This document shows positions 12,800 to 17,010 of a stretch of DNA of 27,283 bases, piece after piece. Position 1 is the stretch's first letter. Each line of letters begins with the position of its first letter. The position numbers were made by a program, and so were the translations under genes. The notes below the pieces were generated by a model, which was not told the origin of the DNA, made no database searches, and was given only the letters and a program-made list of their open reading frames with translations. Source of the DNA: a virus. The DNA is taken from positions 1 to 27,283 of IMG/VR virus record IMGVR_UViG_3300045996_000691; one strand, 5' to 3'.

Positions 12800-12877
12800 G
12801 GCAGGGTACCCGAGCAGAAATCAGGGACTTACCCGCAAGGTAAGAATACGTAGGTTAGAGTCCTACCCCTGCCTCCA
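12800..12877 (+). tRNA. tRNA-Cys (GCA), non-canonical elbow
   Basis: Acceptor GGCAGGG/CCCTGCC, D stem CCC/GGG, anticodon stem CTTAC/GTAAG with loop CCGCAAG (GCA, reads UGC/UGU), T stem GTAGG/CCTAC, U73 (the Cys discriminator) and encoded CCA. Oddities: C33 instead of U33, T loop TTAGAGT without C56, and a D loop lacking the GG pair. It starts two bases after the suppressor tRNA. Confidence 0.72.
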
Positions 12878-12892
12878 CAATTAGGGTAAATT

Positions 12893-13186
12893 ATGGAAAA
12901 TGTATGGGATCAAATACGCGCTCTAGAAAAAGGTTGGGATAGTTACGGAGGTAATCCCATATCAGAAGATGTAATAAATACAGCTCAATGGATTCAACTA
13001 TTCTTTAAGAATACTGGATTAAATGAGCCACATCCTATACCCGGACCAGACGGTAGTATTACCTTTGAATGGGATAAGGCAATGTTAACTATTGAATCTG
13101 ATTTAAGTATATCAATTTATACTGAATTTAAGAGTGAGCTTGTACAAGCTGCTTGGGAAAAAACTTGGAAAGCTATCGCGGATTAG
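12893..13186 (+). CDS. Hypothetical 97-residue acidic protein ending in tRNA-His
   Basis: ATG 12893 after AGGGTAAATT. Resembles a common small bacterial/phage family with a KGWDSYGG motif near residue 14, then HPIPGPDGSITFEWD and a closing beta segment (MLTIESDLSISIY). Its function is unknown to me. Stop TAG 13184-13186 is U8-A9-G10 of the next tRNA. Confidence 0.7.
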   Translation: MENVWDQIRALEKGWDSYGGNPISEDVINTAQWIQLFFKNTGLNEPHPIPGPDGSITFEWDKAMLTIESDLSISIYTEFKSELVQAAWEKTWKAIAD

Positions 13187-13251
13187 TGTAGTGGCAGCAC
13201 AGTTGACTGTGAATCAGCTAGGAACGGATCGTAACCGTAGTTCCGCGACCA
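13177..13251 (+). tRNA. tRNA-His (GTG), atypical T arm
   Basis: Anticodon stem GTTGA/TCAGC with loop CTGTGAA (GTG, reads CAC/CAU). The acceptor starts CGCGGA; U at -1 could pair with A73, in place of the usual G-1:C73. The T arm is weak (ACGG-ATCGTAA-CCGT) and competes with a GGAAC/GTTCC hairpin. Encoded CCA. Confidence 0.72.
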
Positions 13252-13261
13252 GAAATAAGAT

Positions 13262-13585
13262 ATGAATAGAGAAACAATCTACACAGAACGCGGGGCAATA
13301 ACTCCGCTACAAAACGGTAAAGCTGTTTGGGTAAGAGGCGTTGGTAACTCAATGACTCCTATCCTAAAGAGTAAAGATATAGTGTTTGTTGAGCCTGTTA
13401 CCGATGATATGCGCTTAGAAAAAGGTGACATAGTATTAGTTAAGGTTCATGGCAATGTTTACTTGCACAAGATTACTGCGGTTAAAGGCCAGCAGGAATT
13501 CCAGATTAGTAATAATCATGGTCATGTAAATGGTTGGGCACCTAGGAGACAGGTTTATGGAATTGTCACCATATTGCCAGTATGA
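13262..13585 (+). CDS. S24/S26-like serine peptidase domain, stand-alone
   Basis: A product of 107 residues. Peptidase core: GNSMTPILKSKDIVFVEP with Ser30 as nucleophile, EKGDIVLVKV (53-62), YLHKITAV with Lys70 as the likely general base, then the closing ISNNHGHVNGW and VYGIVTIL strands. This matches the LexA/UmuD/signal-peptidase clan. There is no DNA-binding domain and no membrane anchor, so it is neither a full repressor nor a typical signal peptidase. It may cleave itself, a repressor or a virion protein (inference). ATG 13262 has a poor ribosome site. Confidence 0.78.
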   Translation: MNRETIYTERGAITPLQNGKAVWVRGVGNSMTPILKSKDIVFVEPVTDDMRLEKGDIVLVKVHGNVYLHKITAVKGQQEFQISNNHGHVNGWAPRRQVYGIVTILPV

Positions 13586-13763
13586 AAAGTTACGAAAAGA
13601 ATATAACGTAGCTGTTGCTAATGGCCTTATAATTAAGGCAAGGCAATTAGATCGTGTGATTAAGTCTATAAGAAATAATGCTAGAGCAACGGCGGCTGAG
13701 GATTCCTCTGGCGGATTCCGAGAATTTTTTGGATGTGCATGTGTACATTGCAAGTCCCCTTAG
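13557..13763 (+). CDS. Hypothetical 68-residue protein ending at tRNA-Ile
   Basis: ATG 13557 follows AGGAGA by seven bases and overlaps the peptidase gene's end in another frame; an upstream in-frame start at 13530 has no ribosome site. A helical middle (EKLRKEYNVAVANGLIIKARQLDRVIKSIR) is followed by a C-terminal CACVHC cluster. Function unknown. The stop TAG (13761-13763) is U8-A9-G10 of tRNA-Ile. Confidence 0.65.
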   Translation: MELSPYCQYEKLRKEYNVAVANGLIIKARQLDRVIKSIRNNARATAAEDSSGGFREFFGCACVHCKSP

Positions 13764-13829
13764 TATAATGGTTCATTATAATTGTCTGATAAGCAGTAGA
13801 AAACAGTTCGATTCTGTTAGGGGGCACCA
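13754..13829 (+). tRNA. tRNA-Ile (GAT)
   Basis: Acceptor GTCCCCT/AGGGGGC, anticodon stem ATTGT/GCAGT with loop CTGATAA (GAT, reads AUC/AUU), T loop TTCGATT, A73 and encoded CCA. It supplies the upstream stop codon and, through AGGGGG, a possible ribosome site for the CDS beginning at the next base. Confidence 0.87.
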
Positions 13830-14009
13830 ATGAAATTAACTGATGAAGAAATTGAATCAGCTATTCGTGATCCCTATGCATTTGTAGGAGATTTTAGATT
13901 ACGACACGAAGCGGCAGAAAAGATAAGACAATTATCTGAGGATTTAAAGGAAGCTAAAGAATTAGCTAAATTCTATGAACGACAAGCATTTGATAATGGT
14001 AAGTGGTGA
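13830..14009 (+). CDS. Hypothetical 59-residue helical protein
   Basis: ATG directly abuts the tRNA-Ile CCA. Charged, probably coiled-coil (MKLTDEEIESAIRDPYAF, then EAAEKIRQLSEDLKEAKEL). The only Shine-Dalgarno candidate is AGGGGG in the tRNA acceptor, five bases upstream. Function unknown. TGA stop. Confidence 0.65.
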   Translation: MKLTDEEIESAIRDPYAFVGDFRLRHEAAEKIRQLSEDLKEAKELAKFYERQAFDNGKW

Positions 14010-14014
14010 TATGA

Positions 14015-14212
14015 TTGGTTCGAATATGGATGATACTACAGAATGATGTAGGGGATATAACTTGGGCATCTGATCCAATGGAACGTTATATCGCTGAATG
14101 TTTACTGAGTAATATATCTCAGGGCTTACCTTGGCATACACACCCTGATCATCGTGTTGTGCGCGCCAAGATAATCCCTGAAAAAGATAGTATAGTTAAA
14201 GTCCTTCCCTAA
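14015..14212 (+). CDS. Hypothetical 65-residue protein
   Basis: TTG 14015 (four bases after an out-of-frame ATG) or ATG 14030 could start this frame. The product contains DITWASDPMERYIAECLL and LPWHTHPDHRVVRAKIIP, a small alpha/beta protein of unknown function. It is followed immediately by the GGGGGTGA ribosome site of the next tiny gene. Confidence 0.58.
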   Translation: MVRIWMILQNDVGDITWASDPMERYIAECLLSNISQGLPWHTHPDHRVVRAKIIPEKDSIVKVLP

Positions 14213-14233
14213 CCATATAAGGGGGTGATAAGG

Positions 14234-14305
14234 ATGGACATACTAACAGTACTAGTTATTATTCTTATCTTTTTAATTATATTGAAGGTATTAAAGATTG
14301 TGTAA
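14234..14305 (+). CDS. 23-residue single-span membrane peptide
   Basis: ATG 14234 lies downstream of a strong AAGGGGGTGATAAGG ribosome region. The whole product is one hydrophobic helix with a short basic end (MDILTVLVIILIFLIILK, then VLKIV). It is probably inserted in the cytoplasmic membrane, as holin-like or regulatory micropeptides are; function unknown. Its last codons overlap the TTG start of the next gene. Confidence 0.55.
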   Translation: MDILTVLVIILIFLIILKVLKIV

Positions 14306-14480
14306 TAAACATGAAAAGGAAATGCAGTGGGTATGTGACACACAGGTTTGTGGGCTATGTTATGAAGAATGGCTAGCTAGTGAACCTGTTAGACTTCCTA
14401 AGCTTCCTCCATTCGATCCTGACTCTATGTTTATAGTAGGCGGGCATCGAATAGATGTTAATCGTTCTCCTGTAGTCTAA
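14298..14480 (+). CDS. Zinc-binding microprotein ending inside tRNA-Gln
   Basis: TTG 14298 overlaps the end of the membrane-peptide gene, suggesting coupling. The 60 residues start with a metal cluster: C2, H5, C13, C18 and C21 (CNKHEK, WVCD, VCGLCYEEW), then a Pro-rich middle (VRLPKLPPFDPD). It resembles a B-box-like or treble-clef knuckle, not assignable further. Its stop TAA (14478-14480) lies inside tRNA-Gln. Confidence 0.58.
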   Translation: MCNKHEKEMQWVCDTQVCGLCYEEWLASEPVRLPKLPPFDPDSMFIVGGHRIDVNRSPVV

Positions 14481-14539
14481 CGGTAAAACGGCTGGCTCTG
14501 GACCAGCAATTCTATGTTCGAATCATAGCGGGAGAGCCA
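14466..14539 (+). tRNA. tRNA-Gln (CTG)
   Basis: Acceptor TCTCCTG/CGGGAGA, anticodon stem GCTGG/CCAGC with loop CTCTGGA (CTG, reads CAG), G73 as in Gln tRNAs, T arm CTATG-TTCGAAT-CATAG, encoded CCA. GGGAG of the acceptor precedes the TTG start of the next CDS. Confidence 0.9.
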
Positions 14540-14541
14540 AT

Positions 14542-14715
14542 TTGAAGTATTTTGATTGGTATACAAGTAAAGAGAAATTTCATACCGTTGGATATTGTGG
14601 TTGTGGCCTGTGGCATTATGCTAATGAAGAAGGCAGACCAATGTACAAAGAAAATGGTGAATGGAGAGCGGGTAGAAAATACCCTAAAACTCCTGATGCT
14701 TTAAGACTAAAATAA
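14542..14715 (+). CDS. Hypothetical 57-residue Cys-containing protein
   Basis: TTG 14542 lies two bases after tRNA-Gln CCA with GGGAGA of the tRNA seven bases upstream. The product is aromatic-rich (KYFDWYTSKEKFHTV) with CGCGLWHY and EENGEWRAGRKY-like segments. No ATG start is available before residue 35. Function unknown; tight packing against the tRNA and RNA C supports it. Confidence 0.5.
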   Translation: MKYFDWYTSKEKFHTVGYCGCGLWHYANEEGRPMYKENGEWRAGRKYPKTPDALRLK

Positions 14716-15044
14716 TAAGCCTACCCTATCAGCTTGTCTGATAGTATGGTGGAGGGGCGGATAATACGGACCTGTGGCTTATGCCCGATGGCTATTTTAT
14801 CTGCGGTTAGTGTTCGAAAGAACGGCTAATGCGGGACTCCCTACACCGCTAGAATTTTCCTAGTTTTACAACGCTATAAACTAGGAGTTGCGGCCCTATA
14901 ACTATAAAAGACGTGGGAGAGTGCGTAGCTAGCTTAATAAGCTAACCTAATCCGTAGCAATACGGTGAGAGAGTGAGAGCGCACACCGCAGTTAAAGCTC
15001 TGCGGCACGCCTAGCAAATAGGAACAAACAAAAGCTTACCTAAT
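14716..15044 (+). ncRNA. Structured non-coding RNA C (about 330 nt)
   Basis: No ORF of note, but dense helices: CTATCAG-CTTGT-CTGATAG (14726-14744) inside a CTACC/GGTGG extension, GTTC-GAAA-GAAC (14812-14823), CCTAGTTT/AAACTAGG (14859-14885), GTGCG/CGCAC (14921-14925 with 14980-14984) enclosing TAGCTT-AAT-AAGCTA and CCGTA-GCAA-TACGG (14952-14965), and CCGCAG/CTGCGG (14986-15005). Two GNRA tetraloops indicate tertiary packing. It shares an 11-base motif with RNA B. It runs into tRNA-Arg, probably on one precursor. Boundaries are approximate and no known family was recognised. Confidence 0.62.
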
Positions 15045-15121
15045 CCGCCTGTAGCTCAATGGATCAGAGTACTTGGCTTCGAACCAATTGGTTGCACGTT
15101 CGAATCGTGTCAGGCGGGCCA
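15045..15121 (+). tRNA. tRNA-Arg (TCG)
   Basis: Acceptor CCGCCTG/CAGGCGG, anticodon loop CTTCGAA (TCG, reads CGA), T arm GCACG-TTCGAAT-CGTGT, G73 and encoded CCA. It sits between structured RNAs C and D. Confidence 0.92.
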
Positions 15122-15335
15122 GAAATAATTAAGGGTTTTACAGCACCCATCCTAGACCTGAGGGTATAGTTAAGCTGTAAATATAACTAATCCTGTATCC
15201 TTGACCGTTGGGGACCTTGCGCATTCATTAACCCGAATGCCCCGACGTAAACTCGGTAACTAGCGAATGGGTTTAGCTAGGGACAGCAGGAGTTGTTGCC
15301 AAATAAAAGGATAGAAATAGGCAATTAAATAAGGA
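15122..15335 (+). ncRNA. Structured non-coding RNA D (about 180-210 nt)
   Basis: No gene is visible between tRNA-Arg and the ribosome site at ~15331. Helices: TTTACAGC/GCTGTAAA (15137-15144 with 15174-15181) enclosing ACCC/GGGT (15145-15148 with 15162-15165), GCATTC/GAATGC (15221-15240), and a CCGA/TCGG hairpin just after it. It could be a separate RNA, a continuation of RNA C around the tRNA, or the leader of the next gene. Boundaries are uncertain. Confidence 0.5.
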
Positions 15336-15342
15336 GGTAGAT

Positions 15343-15546
15343 ATGAGAGGACGAGATATTGCCCTATCAGTACTTATCGTATTTGCTCTACTGTTTGGAC
15401 TTATCGGTATATGGACTGTTCTATATCAAGATAGAGTAGCACATTTTACTGAAATGTGCTATGCAGAGAATGGTCATACGTATACTGTAGAAAATAGAAC
15501 CTTCTGTATATCAGAAGATGGAAGATGGATTGAAATAGATACATAA
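15343..15546 (+). CDS. Single-span membrane protein with two cysteines
   Basis: A product of 67 residues from ATG 15343 with a near-perfect AAGGAGGT site. MRGRDIALSVLIVFALLFGLIGIWTV is split here only as description: a basic start, then a transmembrane helix at about residues 6-27. The remaining C-terminal domain (MCYAENGHTYTVENRTFCI) is predicted outside, with two cysteines placed for a disulfide. It could be a membrane anchor, an exclusion factor or a spanin-like piece; no lipobox is present. Function unknown. Confidence 0.7.
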   Translation: MRGRDIALSVLIVFALLFGLIGIWTVLYQDRVAHFTEMCYAENGHTYTVENRTFCISEDGRWIEIDT

Positions 15547-15554
15547 CAATTCAT

Positions 15555-15641
15555 GGGTCAGGTGAGCATGTTCGGTGCGCTCAGCGGTCTGTAAAACCGT
15601 GACATAGAAACTTGCTGGTTCGAATCCAGTCTGGCCCACCA
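15555..15641 (+). tRNA. tRNA-Tyr (GTA), class II
   Basis: Acceptor GGGTCAG/CTGGCCC, D stem GAGC/GCTC, anticodon stem GCGGT/ACCGT region with loop CTGTAAA (GTA, reads UAC/UAU), an extended variable arm as bacterial Tyr tRNAs have, T arm GCTGG-TTCGAAT-CCAGT, A73 and encoded CCA. Confidence 0.9.
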
Positions 15642-15659
15642 AATATCTAGGAGAAAGCT

Positions 15660-15761
15660 TTGGAATGGTCGATACTAGATAACATTATCTTTTGGGGCGG
15701 TTTAATCGCTCTAATTGTTATTGTTGGATATAATGAGCTATATCTAAAGCGCCGTAGATAA
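15660..15761 (+). CDS. 33-residue single-span membrane peptide
   Basis: TTG 15660 with AGGAGAAAGC just upstream. It has a short acidic N terminus (MEWSILDN), one hydrophobic helix (IIFWGGLIALIVIVGY) and a basic C terminus (LKRRR), which predicts the C terminus inside. It is a holin- or regulator-sized membrane micropeptide of unknown function, and the second such peptide in this region. Confidence 0.52.
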   Translation: MEWSILDNIIFWGGLIALIVIVGYNELYLKRRR

Positions 15762-15766
15762 TTCAT

Positions 15767-15844
15767 GGGGACAGCGTAGTTTAGGATTACGCCCTAGTAT
15801 AGAAATAATACTGGACGCCATTGCGAGAGCAACTGTTTCCACCA
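15767..15844 (+). ncRNA. tRNA-shaped 78-nt RNA without T loop or anticodon
   Basis: Acceptor-like helix GGGGACA/TGTTTCC (two G-U) followed by A and CCA. Inside are three hairpins in cloverleaf order: GCGTA/TACGC with a GG-containing D-like loop, CTAGTAT/ATACTGG with the 7-base loop AGAAATA, and TTGC-GAGA-GCAA with a GNRA tetraloop where the T arm should be. There is no U33, no usable anticodon and no TTCGA loop. It lies one base before tRNA-Thr, so it is probably co-processed. It is either a decayed tRNA or a repurposed one. Confidence 0.55.
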
Positions 15845-15845
15845 A

Positions 15846-15921
15846 GCAGGATTAGTATAATGGCATATTACCACTCCCTTGTAACGAGTAGATGTGGGTT
15901 CGATTCCCTCATCCTGCGCCA
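15846..15921 (+). tRNA. tRNA-Thr (TGT)
   Basis: Acceptor GCAGGAT/ATCCTGC, anticodon loop CTTGTAA (TGT, reads ACA) on stem ACTCC/CGAGT with a C31-C39 mismatch, T loop TTCGATT with one T-stem mismatch, G73 and encoded CCA. Confidence 0.85.
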
Positions 15922-15937
15922 CTAATTTAGAGAACAT

Positions 15938-16132
15938 ATGATAAATAAAGAAAACGTGTTACAATTAGTACACGCTAAATGTGACATACAGTACGACCAT
16001 ACAGCAGATGTGCATAGATACGTTGTAGCTGTATTTTGCAATCGTGTGAACGATGCAGGACTCGACACGACCGAGGAACAGGTCGCAGAGGCTATTATAG
16101 AGGCCGAGGATCGGCTCAGTAGCTACTGGTAA
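15938..16132 (+). CDS. Hypothetical 64-residue acidic protein
   Basis: ATG 15938, with only a weak AGAGAAC ribosome site. The product is mixed alpha/beta (MINKENVLQLVHAKCDI, then DVHRYVVAVFCNRVND) with an acidic helical C terminus (EEQVAEAIIEAEDRLSS). The regular pattern looks like a folded domain, but no family was recognised. It ends in TAA just before an unusual CAT tRNA. Confidence 0.65.
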   Translation: MINKENVLQLVHAKCDIQYDHTADVHRYVVAVFCNRVNDAGLDTTEEQVAEAIIEAEDRLSSYW

Positions 16133-16138
16133 TTACGT

Positions 16139-16222
16139 TGCGGAGAGGAACGGTTTCCCGCCAGTTTCATATGCTGGTCCTAACAGAATTAGGCGTAGGT
16201 TCAACTCCTACCTCCGCTTCCA
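16139..16222 (+). tRNA. CAT-anticodon tRNA on a class II body
   Basis: Anticodon stem CCAGT/GCTGG with loop TTCATAT (CAT, 16168-16170), T arm GTAGG-TTCAACT-CCTAC and encoded CCA. The acceptor is GCGGAG/CTCCGC with positions 1 and 72 unpaired (U-U). The D arm is minimal (GGAA-CGGT-TTCC), and a real variable-arm hairpin CCTAA-CAGAA-TTAGG (16179-16193) is present. Met and Ile2 tRNAs normally have short variable loops and A73, whereas this one has U73. Charging is unknown. Confidence 0.68.
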
Positions 16223-16224
16223 AT

Positions 16225-16296
16225 GGCCGGGTGATTTGGTAATCTAATCAATTTCATAAGTTGGTGTAGAGAGTTCGATTCTCTCCCCGGCTACCA
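16225..16296 (+). tRNA. tRNA-Met or tRNA-Ile2 (CAT)
   Basis: Compact, 72 nt. Acceptor GGCCGGG/CCCGGCT with G1-U72, anticodon loop TTCATAA (CAT), T arm GAGAG-TTCGATT-CTCTC, A73, encoded CCA and a short variable loop. If C34 is modified to lysidine it would read AUA, a codon frequent here; otherwise it reads AUG. The two cannot be told apart by eye. Confidence 0.85.
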
Positions 16297-16309
16297 TATT
16301 TAAAGGTAA

Positions 16310-16340
16310 AGGTCATCCTCAGGGATGGCCTATTTTTTTG
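16310..16340 (+). terminator. Rho-independent terminator ending the tRNA region
   Basis: Nine-bp stem AGGTCATCC/GGATGGCCT with loop TCAG (16310-16331), then A and seven T. It separates the tRNA/accessory block from the head genes. Confidence 0.88.
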
Positions 16341-16359
16341 TGCTAAAAGAGGCTATTAA

Positions 16360-17010
16360 ATGGATGACGGTAATGTTATCGATTTCGATGACGCATCTAT
16401 AGCTAAACTACGTAACTTAAAACCATATAGAGATTTGTCAGATGAGCAGATCAGGGAGAAGTTACGGCAGCGAGCTATAGACAGGGCTCCTAAGCAACGG
16501 AGCAATAAGAAAACTGTTGAAGATTATGACAAGAGATTTAATTCCAAGTTAGACAATCTAACTAAGGAATATGCTCTTGATATGAACAACTCTAACGACG
16601 TAGAGAACCTACACTTATTAGTTAGATTGCAGATACAGAACGAAGATTTATCAAGAGATATCGCTGCGATTCAGCGGCAAGATCGCCTAAGTGTTGAGGA
16701 TTATAGATCACTCAAAACTCTAGGAGATTTCCAGACAGGCACGATCAATGCCATAACTAATATCCAAGATAAACTAGGAATTTCTAGAAAGATAAGAAAA
16801 GAAAAGCAAGTAGATGATATCCCACAGTTTATTAATGGGTTACTAGAGAAAGCTAAGCAAGAATTTGATACTAAAACTACTGTAATTTCTTGCCCTAAGT
16901 GTAAGATTGAGTTATTTAGATTTTGGCTCAACTTTCCACATCTAGAGAACAAGATGGATATCAGTCTAACGTGCTGGAAATGTGAGGAACAAATCCTATA
17001 TGCTAGATAG
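16360..17010 (+). CDS. Putative terminase small subunit
   Basis: A product of 216 residues directly upstream of and overlapping the large terminase, the usual place for the DNA-recognition subunit. The N-terminal half is charged and helical (LSDEQIREKLRQRAIDR), followed by a coiled-coil-like centre (LLVRLQIQNEDLSRDIAAI) and a C-terminal zinc ribbon (C-P-K-C and C-W-K-C, residues ~182-210). The assignment rests mainly on position; a zinc-ribbon tail is not typical of small terminases. ATG 16360 follows AAGAGGCTATTAA. It ends in tandem stops TAG-TGA. Confidence 0.55.
   Translation: MDDGNVIDFDDASIAKLRNLKPYRDLSDEQIREKLRQRAIDRAPKQRSNKKTVEDYDKRFNSKLDNLTKEYALDMNNSNDVENLHLLVRLQIQNEDLSRDIAAIQRQDRLSVEDYRSLKTLGDFQTGTINAITNIQDKLGISRKIRKEKQVDDIPQFINGLLEKAKQEFDTKTTVISCPKCKIELFRFWLNFPHLENKMDISLTCWKCEEQILYAR

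Noticed and set aside
14017-14025. Second tRNA remnant from GGTTCGAAT
   Set aside because: Only the T-loop-like string is present, with no stem or acceptor end; it is probably coding sequence.
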